From Heliopora coerulea (lineage: Eukaryota; Cnidaria; Anthozoa; Scleralcyonacea; Helioporidae): DNA of 64,000 bases. This document shows positions 1-10,418 of this stretch, one piece after another; the first letter of the stretch is position 1; each line of letters starts with the position of its first letter. The notes under the pieces were generated by a model. That model saw only the letters and a program-made list of their open reading frames with translations, did no database searches and was not told where the DNA came from. The stretch covers positions 2,737,501 through 2,801,500 of the forward strand of contig JASJOG010000012.1 of the NCBI GenBank assembly GCA_030142905.1, read 5' to 3'. The position numbers and the translations under genes were made by a program.

Positions 1-344
1 TGGAGCGGAAAGGGTTAAGTGGGCGAGGTGTGTCGCAGTCTGTCACCTAATTTACTGACAGACTTGTAGTTACTTCGAGCAACCTATCTCGTTTCACACC
101 CTGCAATGCTGTTTGTACAGGCTTAAGCATGGTTTCGACAGCAATTTGGAGAAAACATACACACGTGAGATTTTAAAAGACTATCAAAAAGGCACGTACC
201 AGAAGGACAGGTGCCATTTGAGGTCTTTGAAAAACTCACGAGTACGGGTTTTTTCAAACTGCACGAGACGTTATGTTATATATAACTAATTATAAATATT
301 AGTTGAATCCAAACAACCCAACAATAAAAAACAATTATTGAGAT

Positions 345-1040
345 TGGCTTGATCATGTTGAAAAAACAGCTCACGCGTAAAATTTGCTTTACGAGGAACG
401 AGTATCGTCCATAGTACAAGACAACCAGCAAACGTAAAGCGTATACCTAGAAGATACAAATTTGCCGACAAAGTAGAGGGAATCGTATCAAAATGCGGGG
501 ATGAAAGATGCATAACATTCAAACAATTAATATAGGGGAAAACATTTACTTTCAAGTCAACAAATAAGGAATTCAAAATCAAAAATAGTATGAACTGCAA
601 TACAAGATTCCTATTGTATGTTTTGACATGCACGGGATGCGGAGAGAATTACATCGGAGAAAGAAAATTACGAATACGGGAAAGAATGACACTGTATCGG
701 CAACAGATCAGAGAAAACGGATATCAAATACTACCAGTGAGTGCACACATCGCACGATGTGCCAAGGGCAAAGAAATGAAATTTACAGTCTTCCCTTTCT
801 ACAAAATGTCAGTCGAGGATGACTACGAGCGGAGAGCAAAGGAATAATAGTTCATTGAGAAGTTCAAACCTAATCTAAATGCTAATTTATAACGTAATAA
901 TTACCGTCACTATTCTAGTTATATGCAAACAGTGTTAATGACGTCACAAAATACATGTAATTGAAATTAGCCTGAGGAACCACGAAAAAGTGGTGAAACG
1001 TGTAGCAAAGTAAAATCCAATTTCTAACTACTAAGTCGTG
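345..1040 (+). mobile_element. Penelope-like retroelement fragment, GIY-YIG endonuclease end (degenerate)
   Basis: The + strand from about 396 to 880 reads as the C-terminal part of a Penelope-like element. A linker (about 396-590) containing a KCGDERC cysteine motif leads into a GIY-YIG-type module, with YVLTCTGCGENYIGE at about 612-660, then LRIRERM and a conserved SAHIARCA near the end. This order (cysteine-rich linker, then GIY-YIG nuclease) is the known arrangement at the C-terminus of Penelope-like reverse transcriptases. The frame is broken by a TAG just upstream of the module (about 531) and stops just after 841. No reverse-transcriptase core lies upstream in the window, so this is a 5'-truncated dead copy. 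It is followed by a hammerhead-like motif and a TA microsatellite. It separates pentraxin copy A from any upstream exons. Confidence 0.8.
961..1005 (+). ncRNA. Hammerhead-ribozyme-like core in the Penelope 3' tail
   Basis: CTGAGGA (972-978) is followed directly by a perfect 5-bp hairpin, ACCAC (979-983) with GTGGT (990-994) closing a GAAAAA loop, then GAAAC (995-999). This is the CUGANGA / stem II / GAAA layout of the hammerhead ribozyme, a motif known from Penelope-like elements. Stems I and III are weak here: only a 2-bp stem III can be drawn, and no good stem I touches the core. It may be a decayed copy, or it may need a dimer. Confidence 0.5.
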
Positions 1041-1090
1041 TCGGTGTTATCTTTTTTATAGATTATAATTACACCTGTATTTCGACCACA

Positions 1091-1100
1091 TTCCTTTGAA

Positions 1101-1152
<52 letters not shown>

Positions 1153-1156
1153 ATGT
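1091..1156. repeat. (TA)n / (GTAT)n microsatellite
   Basis: About 48 bases of alternating TA run into GTATGTATGTATATG. It directly follows the Penelope-like tail. Similar TA runs flank the second Penelope-like element at 42.7-43.6 kb. Confidence 0.95.
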
Positions 1157-1589
1157 AATAATACACATGAATTACGTAGTACAGTGCCCAAAAGTACTTC
1201 AGTGCAAATTACTCTATTACCTGTTTTTCGGCACGGTGTTACCTTGAAATTGCTCTGCTCATAGCCAATCAGAACCGAGACATTTTTTTTGATGTATATT
1301 ACTGTTGTTGATTTTAACAGACAAAAAAATTTTTTAATCTTTTTAATTGCTTTAGTTACTAAAACGATAAGTATTTGGTTTTTTGTTTCTTTTTATCATA
1401 CTGTCTTTCCCGCGCCTTTTGGAAGCTGTTTACTGAGCGGCTGTTGCATTACTCGTTCTTTTCATTTGTGGTATTTTCATGTGAAAAGATAAGGTTTAGA
1501 TTGGACATACGATATTTTGCATTAATAGTTGGTTTTACCGACTGTGGAAGTTCTTCTCATTTTCCTGACTTCTTTATTCTTAACTTCAG
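1157..1589. other. Intronic/upstream sequence of pentraxin copy A
   Basis: There is no supported coding sequence. The last 200 bases are recognisably homologous to the region before the matching exon of copy C (about 56.8-56.99 kb) and end in a pyrimidine-rich acceptor tract with AG at 1588-1589. Confidence 0.7.
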
Positions 1590-3397
1590 GTGTAAAACTG
1601 TCCATATTGTTCCATAGAAGAACCACCTCCGATTACGTGATATCTGAGGGAGGACCAGATATGACGGCACTTACTGCGTGTTTCTGGGTTAAAACAAATC
1701 AGACGAAGGGACAACCTTTTTATATATCATACGCAGTGCCCGGAGATGACAACGAATTTTTAATGTATGATCAATATCAGTTGTCGGCTTCAATAAACTG
1801 GCCTGAACACAAGTAAGTAGAAAAAGTAGAAAATTTAAAACCACGAAATTTTTATAATTAAAACAAAGAATACTTCATGGCGTTATCACGTTATAGCAAA
1901 TCTCTGAAAATCAACAGATAAAGACGAGAGAGGCAACTACAATTTGAAGTGAGAGCCAAGTCTTCTATCTTTCAAGAGCCACATTAACTCCAACAATCTT
2001 TAACGACACATTTTTAAAAATCTTTTTCAATACATGTATTATAAACTGACATTCGAAAAGCCAAGTCTCACTGTCTCTGGAACTAGTGGTTACATTCTTT
2101 GTAGTGTGAAAATGGCTTCTTTTAAACTAGTTCGTTTGGTAGGAAATTGTATTAAATGAGTCTTGTCAGTATTTTCTTTTCTTCACGAAATGTTGTTAGT
2201 ATAAATAAATCCTGTCACCATTATTGTTTCGTTGGAAAGAACAGCGATTTTAGGTTGTTTCTTACCAATGAAAAAAGAGCTCGACCAATATCTTTCTATC
2301 CAAGTTTTTACCGTGACTAATAACATATATCTAATTACATGGCTGAGCTAATGATCCGGTCTGTTTGCAAAGCCAAGCGCGCTGACTGTCTGCCCTGACT
2401 TGTAATAAATTCTCACGCATGTATGCCGTTACCTTTTGACCCGGAAAATTTCCGAGGTGATTTAAAGCCCAAGCAAACCAGGTTCAAGTACATTTTAAAA
2501 AGGATTAACAGCAAACTACTTATTTTGACGTCGAGAAATCTTTTCTCTCGGCTGTTTTAAGAAGAAAACTGTATGGAAAAAAATATCATATCCTTTCATA
2601 AAAACAAGTTACCCTAAATGAACCGCCATTTCGCAAAACAAAAAAACGGTAAGAAGCAATGAAGGAAGCACTAATAAGTCCCGTAATAAATTTCTTGTTA
2701 ACTTCTTTTGATGGTTTTTAACGGAAGAGTACTTCGATATTTTTGTACTCACCTTGCTCCTTCGTGGTTAGGTTGTAGGAAAACCTCAAGTAAAATAAGC
2801 GTACAAGAAAAAAAATAATTTGAAATACGTTTAAGATTAGGCTTTCCCTAATCTATGTTTTCCCTCATTTTCCCAATCCAACTCACCATTTTAAAATACT
2901 CTCATCGAGGATACTAATCCTTATTTCACGCAAAATTACATGAAATCATTTATCTGAGTCTTTAATTCCATTTCTACACTTATATAATTAAATATTATTT
3001 CAGACGTACCCGTTCAGGAGGGAAAATCAACGACGGAAGATGGCACCCGATCTGTTTTACGTGGTCAAGTCAATATGGGCAGTACAAATTTTTCAAAGAT
3101 GGAAACATTGTAGACAATGGTGATGGTTTCAGGATTGGAAAAACTATTATAGGAGGAGGGACCTGGGTCCTAGGACATGATCAAGACGTCCAAGGAGGAG
3201 GCTTTAAAGTCGATCAAATGGTTCAAGGAGAAATGACCGACGTTAACATCTGGAATAAAGTTCTCACAGAGAGAGAAATCTTGGAAATTTCAGCCAACTG
3301 TCTATCCAAGCACAAAGGAAACGTTAAATCTTGGAATGATTTTATAGTTGGAGTTAGAGGAGACGTAAAAATTTTGCAGAAGCCAACATGCGCGTAG
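1590..3397 (+). CDS. Secreted PAN/pentraxin family, copy A: two 3' pentraxin exons (partial gene)
   Basis: Exons 1590-1812 and 3004-3397 join in phase and encode a pentraxin (LamG-fold) domain to the TAG at 3395-3397. Exon 1 carries TACFWVKTNQT. Exon 2 has WHPICFTWSS, which fits the pentraxin H-x-C-x-S/T-W signature, then YKFFKDG and LGHDQDVQGGGFKVDQ, which aligns with the calcium-binding loop of pentraxins (acidic-Gln-Asp, then Gln). The end, with the CLSKHKGNVKSWNDF motif, is also family-typical. Exon lengths (223 and 394 nt) and phases equal those of copy C. The signal peptide, PAN and fibrinogen-like exons are not visible upstream, where a Penelope-like element sits. AATAAA follows at 3424-3429. 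The likely product is a secreted or matrix lectin-like protein; the ligand is unknown. Confidence 0.85.
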
Positions 3398-3423
3398 ATT
3401 AGTAGAAAGGTATGGAAGACATA

Positions 3424-3429
3424 AATAAA
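3424..3429 (+). promoter_or_regulatory. Poly(A) signal AATAAA of copy A
   Basis: Canonical hexamer 27 bases after the stop codon. Copy C has it at the same relative place (58704-58709). In copy B the same site reads AATGAA. Confidence 0.7.
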
Positions 3430-6400
3430 GGGATAAGAATTATAGGCATAAACACATCGTGAGAAACACAAGAATTAAAGAAAATTAATGATGAGATTTT
3501 CGGGTGGTTTTCTTGTATTTAGTGGCGGACCTGGAGAAGTGTGAGGGTCATTCACCCACATTCCCTGCTGGTGTGAAAAGCTCTTTGTCGAGGAGCTGTA
3601 ACTTAGGCCTTCGTCGGAAAGTTCTGACTTGAATGGAAAATAATAAAATATTTGATCGAAAGAGGTGTTGTCTGATATTTTTAGTAGCTAACGTAGATAT
3701 GAAATTAAAATTTTCTGTATTGTGTTATTATAAGAAGTCGAAAAGACTAGACAGAAAAAGGAAGACATGAAATTTGAGTATGAACTTCGAGGTAAAATCA
3801 ATCACTTTATATCTGGCATACGTAGTCATATGGACATGCTTGAGTTGATATTACAATTTGTCTTAAATACAGAAGGTTTGTTATCGGAGGGCTAACAATC
3901 TGTTCACTGGTGTAATATTAGTCCACGACGAATAATTGTCACTGTGGAAACTGGAGCTGTTGAGACATCTTGTAAGCAAAATGCAAAGCCGTAGTCAGAT
4001 TTCAGAAGCAAAGGAGACAAAAAATTGACGCTTGTAGACTACACATAGGAAACGAGTGGTAGGATAGTCAAAGGCGTGTCGATTTGCCGAATTCCCGTGG
4101 AGTCAAGAACCTTCTCTACTTCAGAAAGCTACGGTTATGTTCTTTTACGAATTCAAGCCAACATCATGAAGTGAAAAAGCTGTTATTCTGACAAGATCAA
4201 TATCAGCTGTATTGTACGAATAAAGAGGGCAGACAAGATCGTTCAATGAAAAAAAAAAGACTAACAAAAAAAAACTAATTTTACAAAAGCACATTCGTCT
4301 GTCGTGTGGGTATCTATCGCAAGTTTCCAATTAAAGGAATCTAACAACAAAATTGTAAGAATGAACGATTTCAAAGCTATGTGAAACATGGTAAGGTATG
4401 TTTCATTCTTTTATGAACGATCTGGGAGCCAAACAACTTAGCATCAGGAATCTTCCATGATTATTCATTGTCACCTCTACGTTAACATATTTCAAAAGTA
4501 TCGTGCAAGACCGGATCACGCTGCTTGTTTCGCATCATTTTTCGATAGTAAGTTTACGTGAAATTGGTCAGTCAGTATCACGTGGTATGTTATTGTGTCC
4601 CTTTTACCCCTTCTTTTCCAAAAATCACTTAAGAATTCAACTTTGACTTACTCTGAATGGGAAAAAAAAGAGTTGGAGTTACATTGAATATTATTCATCA
4701 TGGAATCGAGTTCCTCCAATCCTCCACTGTATTTTATGCAACATAAGGTGTACTCGGAAACATTTGTTTTATTAAACCTACAAAGATATTTATAATGTCG
4801 TGCTCTACATCTGTGTTACTAGTGGCTACACGTTATTATTTTTTAGTTTTATTAATTTTTAGGAATCACGACCCATGTGTCAGAATAGTGGTCGTTATTG
4901 AGCTATGCAAGGTGCGAACAAAAAGTCCATTCCTTTTAGTAGAAACTTACTATCAGCTAAAAAGTCTATTAGTTGTTACGGAAAGAATTAGATCATTCGC
5001 TGTCAGTTTCCATGAAATGATAGTTGGTATTTTCCCTCGTCAACGTTCAACTCAGAAATTTTGAGCACATAATCCAATTGTTGAAGTGTATACGAAGTAA
5101 ATAAATTTTTCATTAGATTTATCCGTTATGAATAATACCGATTTCCTTGTGTCTGTATCTTTTCGTGTTTCAGAAATGTTCAGGATTTTAAAATATCCAC
5201 ACTAAACGATTTGTGACTTACGCGACCAAAAAATGAATCAACACATACCTGATGTCGTTACGTATGAAAGCCAAGCTCCGGGATCGTTTCTTGAAATAAG
5301 ACTTTTTCCTTTCTAAAAATGTGATAAATGCTGGAATTCACCAGGTTTGTTTACGTGCAGGAGACTGAGACCGCTTAGCGTCTCGATCTGGAAAGAGTTT
5401 TTAAGAACTTCTGGTCTGAGTGGACGATAATTAACTATATACAAATGAGATCAGAAAAAGTTTAAGGCGGGATGACGTCTTACAAGAAATGGTTTTATCG
5501 ACTACTTCAATTTATTCGATCTGTTGAACGTCAGAACTTTGAAGTTGTTCAGCAAATGGGTTGTTTAGCATATGAATGCAAGTGGTCTATTTTTAGACTT
5601 CCTATTAATAGAAATATTCAGCGAGCTGAGATTTTTTCAAAAGAAATGAGTCAAGTTATGAGCTTCTCGTTAAAGGTTTAGTCATTTAACGCCTGATATC
5701 TGCGATATGTCAGATACCTAAGGACGAGAAATGTTAAAAAAAAAAGAAAGAAAAAACAACCCAAATAAAGAAGAAATAAATAAATAAGAAGATAAATCAG
5801 ACAATAGATGGTTAAGTCGATTTCAACTTATCTTATCGGAATTTACATTCCGAAGTAACCGTAAAAGTAAAGCACCTTTCGAAAAAGCCTTAACGGACGT
5901 TAAGGCTGAAAAACGCTTCACCGAATGATTTCTTCAAATTCAACTCGTGTTCAATGCGAACCCGAAAGCAACAATTAGATTGGTTGTTCAAAGCAGGAGA
6001 CGTCTCCCCTTGACAAATAAAAACGTCTGTCGTTAGACAAAGTAAAATTAAAAAGTCGGGTATGGACCGGAATGGGTTCAGGAGATATTATTCAGTAGAT
6101 AAGCCCCAGTGAGTAAAGAGCGCTATCCTCGCTTCGACCCAAAATTAAATTTAATCAGCTGAGGGTGAGGAGTTATCCACCATATAGTGGAATTCGGAGG
6201 ATAAAATCTCCTTTCAATTGTTGAGAGAATGGATAGCGCTTTAACCCTTTACTGTCTAGAAGGTCTTCCCTTGAAAAAGAAACTCGTCTGGCGTTGGTCA
6301 GAGTAAAATACCAAAATCGTTTATGGACCTGAAGGAGTTAAACAACGGGCTCCAGGAATGCCAAGTCTCTTGGCTGACAATCAATTTCGTTTTTAAGGTC

Positions 6401-7312
6401 TTTAAACCGTCACTCCGTTCGCAAGGAACTGAAACTTGTCAAGTGGCACCAGAAACGTGATGTTTTGAACTACCGAACTTGAAGTTTAGCCGCCAAACAG
6501 TTAGTTATCCCCCACAAGTGCCATTCCGAGGATAAAATCTAATCGAAAAGTACATAGTCAAGAGGCTGTCCCTGTCCAACAGAGCTAGCAAATAGAACAA
6601 GCCCAAAACATTACAAAGTTTACTCTTTCCCAGCGGGATAAGGCTTCTATTATTTTACTCTAGCTAACGCTTGACGATTTTATTAGTCAAAGGAAGAGCT
6701 CCGGCAGTAAAAGATTTGGGGTTTAAATGTTGTCCATTGGAAAGATATTCCTTTGGTGTAGCTGATGAAACATATAAAATCAAGTCAATGGGCCAACAAT
6801 TTAAAAAGCCATCAATTAACTCTCACAAATTTTCCTGATCGAACTACGTTCGGTTATACCTACAGACCTTTGACATGAAACTTTGATGCATTCCAATTAC
6901 CAGCTTTTGTTTAAAACGTCCCTGAAACCGTGGCTGGAGAACAAAAGCCTTCTTTTTGCGACCTTGAATTGTCCTGACTTGCCACTTTCGTTCTTTAACC
7001 ATTTTCTTCTATTTACTTCCAAATTTCCATTCTGCTCGCTTAAGATTGACTTGTTTTCTCTAAGTCTTAGATCTGTCTGAATCTGCAGCTGTTGGAATAA
7101 ATGCACGGGTTGGACGGCAGCTCGACAGTTTCGACGTCTTCGAGTAAATTATATCAGAGACAAAGTACTAAAAATGTGCTTATTGTTAAGCCTTTATCTG
7201 ATAATACTCATGTAAACTACTCACGTCATGATGAAATCCTACTGGAAAACATTCTCTTTTTGCTCATGGGAAGTTAGTCAACCCGACTTTGGGAGCGACA
7301 CTCATGATATAA
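3430..7312. other. Duplicated spacer, noncoding
   Basis: No supported gene. Large parts match 37.8-40.56 kb and 44.4-46.7 kb in order, for example 4760-4805 with 40515-40560, and 5250-7200 with 44520-46600. This is the older half of the segmental duplication. At 6011-6048, 6271-6310 and 6653-6693 it holds copies of a dispersed motif built around GAGTAAAAT and CGTCTGGCGTTAG. Short ORFs here differ between the duplicates and look random. Confidence 0.7.
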
Positions 7313-7599
7313 TATTTCATAAACGAATACGAGTGTGTTACCAGGGTATCCAAACACGACAGAACAATGAAAATCACGAAGCCGTGAACCGAGTGATTTT
7401 GATTGTTCTCTTGTGTTTGTAAAACATGAGATGATAATGAAAATCACGATGCCGTAGGCCGAGTGATTTTTGTTGTTCTCGAATGTTTTACAAACGCGAA
7501 AAAACATTCAAAATCACGAGGCGGTAGGCCGAGTGCTTTTTTATTGTTCTCGAGTGTTTGGAAACCCTGGTAAAACACGAGACACGAGTTTATGAAATA
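7313..7599. mobile_element. MITE-like element with inverted ends and three internal repeats
   Basis: The ends mirror each other: TATTTCATAAAC at 7313 against the inverse of GTTTATGAAATA ending at 7599. Both continue inward with ACCAGGG and CCAAACAC, giving terminal inverted repeats of roughly 45 bp. Inside are three tandem units of about 75 bp, each with AAATCACGA, GCCG..GGCCGAGTG and TTGTTCTCG. There is no ORF. The homologous spacer copy near 46.65 kb lacks the element. Confidence 0.75.
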
Positions 7600-7618
7600 G
7601 CTTCTCAATCGTCTATTT

Positions 7619-7699
7619 TGAATTTATAATTGAGAAATGTGGTAATAAACGGTTCTAAGTAAAAGCCGTTTATTATCTGATTTCTTAATTATGAATTCA
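7619..7699. repeat. Imperfect palindrome
   Basis: The left arm TGAATTTATAATTGAGAAAT pairs with the right arm ATTTCTTAATTATGAATTCA, and the inner arms AATAAACGG and CCGTTTATT close a short loop. It is probably a fold-back transposon remnant abutting the MITE. Confidence 0.6.
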
Positions 7700-7915
7700 G
7701 TTTACGCGACCATTACCGGGGTTTCAAAACACATGCACATGACCAAATATGTTCGTCTGATTGGTTAGTTAGGTCATGAATTATGAATGAGTTTGAAAAA
7801 GGAAGTAAGGTTTATCCAACATTGCGAATATTGACGAATCTTCATTTTCGTGAAATTGTCTGTAAGATCCGTGGCAGATAGTACAAATGGTAACTTGTAT
7901 TGGTGAATTGTCCTA

Positions 7916-8112
7916 AGGCCTGGTTCACACGTGAGCATGGGCATAAGCATAAGCATATGATCGCAATCGAAGCATACCCCATGAGCCGAACAAAAGACTA
8001 AACAAAGGAAAGTTCAGGTCGTTTTGTCTTCGCAAATCTCAGAGGAGGCATCATACTTTGTTTTCGTATTGATTTTACCCTTATGCTTATGTTGCTCGCG
8101 TGAACCAGGCTT
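7916..8112. mobile_element. MITE-like fold-back with GCCTGGTTCAC ends
   Basis: The left end GCCTGGTTCACACGTGAGC, followed by GCATAAGCATAAG, is mirrored at the right by CTTATGCTTATG and GCTCGCGTGAACCAGGC. It is about 195 bp with no coding potential, the layout of a non-autonomous DNA transposon. Confidence 0.7.
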
Positions 8113-9399
8113 GAAGATCTGACGATCCGTGAAGGCTAGTTTTTCCCAGGTTTGTTGTCCGGATGTCATTTCTTTCTACATTGAATGGGTGTCAATTGTT
8201 TTAGATATTATTTGAATCAGCCTGTAACTGACAGGTTAATTTCAAAGTTTCCACATTGATTCGGCGTCGACTCGATTAACCTTTCTGACTACTTTTTCGA
8301 CGTCGTTTCGACATCAGGGAACAACGTCCTTTTGCCCACTTGGAACTTACGTCTCATAATCTGAAAGGTCTTCACATGTATTCATGTGACCGCACATTTC
8401 ACATGTCAAGCAGAAAACGAAATGCATCCACTTCTAAAACCATTGCCAGCCGACAATTTCTAGCATTAAAATAGAAAACTTGTGTTTTGCAGATTTGAGC
8501 ACAACACAAGATCAGAACAATAAAGATGATCAGGGCCGCCGAGAGCAGCCTCGGTAGGCCGGGGTAGAGGTAGAGATGTTGATATTTCTCTCAGAGTCGA
8601 AAATTAATTTGACGAACCTCAAAAACTGTCGGGCAGAATGAAACTTAGTATTCTTTAATTTTCGGAATTTTTCATGAGACACTTAATTTCCCGAAAGAAT
8701 TCTCGGTAATGTATTCAGTGCCGTATCGAAGGGGGGGACTATTGGGGTGGTTGTCCCGGGCAGAAAATTTTATGGGGGGACATTTTGAGAAACAAAATTT
8801 TGACTATTTTGGTCTTTTTATCCAAACTCAAAACATTTTGCCCATTTAAACAAGATGTTTAATCAATGTCCCTACTTCTCATCGTTAATTTAACTTCAAA
8901 AGTAAACAAAACAATGAAGCAATTGTAAATTATTAAAATAATAAATACAAGTAATTAATAAGTTTAAAAAAAGTTTATGACTGGTTTGCAAACGTTCCTT
9001 CCTATCTAGTCAATCCAGTATTCCATGAATGATAAATCCATACTGTCTGTACTCTAAAGAACTACGTTAACTTAAACCATGCATATCGATGTCACATTGG
9101 TGTAAACGTCATGTAATATAAAGTCGTGTATTATTTCGATTCTGTAACACGAAAGTTAACGAATTGGAATGCGAAAATGGTGATAATGCCTTATTTTACT
9201 AAGAACCACCGGTTGCATAGAAGAAATAGTTGTTTCCAGTGATTAAAAACCTTAACTTAAAGTAGAATCTTCTGGCGAACCAGGCACCTTCTTATTTCTA
9301 CCGGGCCCGGGGTCTTCCTCCCACTCTCGGTGGTACCGACGATGATATTTTAACATTGTGACTTCAGATTTTCTGGGTGGAAAACGTAATCGCAGATAA
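8113..9399. other. Duplicated spacer, noncoding
   Basis: No gene seen. 8700-9360 corresponds to 47450-47868 plus 50250-50510, where the later copy is interrupted by a Crypton insertion. Confidence 0.7.
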
Positions 9400-9639
9400 A
9401 AGAGTTGAGCTCACTTCAAAATTCTAAAGTGCAATATGCTGAGATGAGATTTCAGTTTAATTCTAACATTTCGTTGCTATTCGAGCAACATCTTTACAGT
9501 AATAGATTCCCAGTGTAAAATTCGATCTATATATAAAAATATTGACAAGTCAGAATGATTAATTGAGCGGCTAACCACTAAGAGAAAGGTGACAGGATCA
9601 AGAAGTTGGCTTAACATTCGGAAAGAAAAACGCAAGATA

Positions 9640-10143
9640 TTAGAATAAAGACAGCGGAATGGAAGAGATATTTTCGTTTGGAGTGGGTTTTAATTTAGAG
9701 AGAAGTAGACCTTCTTGGAGAAGTAGCTCAAGGTTAGAAGATGTACGACAAGAGGAAATTATAGAGAAGTCGTCGGGAGAAATAATAATTGAAGTTTGTT
9801 GACAATGTGAATGGACGCCAGAAGGTGAAATGCTTGCCAGTTTCCTTCTAGTCAAAGACGAAACTCCCATGTGTTCTGAGATTCACGTATGTAAATGGTG
9901 CTGTGTTTGCCCCAAATATAATACTGAGGAGCATTGACACGTGTACTTACAAACGATACACGATCTCAGAAGCATGGAAATATGGTTCTTGAAAGGAACG
10001 AAAGTGGATAGCCGACGTCCTAACTGAGAAATAAAACGTAAATAGAGTTGTGGAAAAGCTGAAAAGCATAACTTAAAAACCTGAGTTCGGATCTGCAGTG
10101 AGTGAGGTCCCGTATAATATATAATACATAATTCATAATGCAT
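9640..10143 (-). pseudogene. GIY-YIG endonuclease domain of the Penelope-like element, frameshifted
   Basis: Read from 10143 down, the minus strand gives LGRRLSTFVPFKNHI, then CKYTCQCSSVLYLGQTQ, which matches the retroelement pattern of YKFTC, CNxxYxGxT. It stops being open near 9883 and resumes in another frame at 9870 with MGVSSLTRRK, VHSHCQQT and DDFSIISSCRTSSNLELL, ending at 9640 with SSIPLSLF. The two pieces are one domain broken by a frameshift at about 9870-9883. The YIG glycine motif has drifted to YLG. There is no reverse-transcriptase core, so this copy cannot move on its own. Confidence 0.8.
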
Positions 10144-10321
10144 AGTACATAATACTTAATATATAAATTATAATAACATAATATATATTTGGTTAACTCG
10201 GATGTTAATCGAACTTCTTGATCCTGTCACCTTTCTCTTATTGATTAGCCTACTAATTAGTTATTCTTAGTTGTCAATAGTTTTATATATAGATCGAATT
10301 TGACACCTGTAATCTATTACT

Positions 10322-10354
10322 CTGAAGATGTTGCTCGAATAGCTACGAAACGTT
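10322..10354 (+). ncRNA. Hammerhead-like core in the right inverted arm
   Basis: CTGAAGA (10322-10328) and GAAAC (10347-10351) enclose a stem, GT-GCT against AGC-AC with a central T/T mismatch and a CGAAT loop, followed by GTT. One extra T lies between the CUGANGA box and the stem. The left arm has a mirrored, more decayed version on the minus strand (about 9470-9500). Confidence 0.4.
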
Positions 10355-10418
10355 AGAATTAAATTAAAATTTCATCTTAACATGTTGTACTTTAGAATTT
10401 TGAGTTGGGCTCTAATCT

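Larger units (their letters stand above)
9400..10418 (-). mobile_element. Penelope-like element remnant with about 200-bp inverted terminal repeats
   Basis: Arms 9400-9607 and 10211-10418 are inverted copies of each other (both contain the AGAGAAAGGTGACAGGATCA block and, further out, the AGATCGAATTT and CAAAATTCTAAA blocks). Between them, on the minus strand, is the C-terminal GIY-YIG module of a Penelope-like element. Flanking pseudo-LTR-like repeats in inverted orientation and hammerhead-like cores are known for this class. The other spacer copy (about 50.5 kb) lacks the insertion, so it postdates the duplication. Confidence 0.8.

Noticed and set aside
590..847. Stand-alone small gene
   Set aside because: The frame continues the Penelope-like linker upstream, past a stop, and matches the GIY-YIG module, so it is a retroelement fragment.
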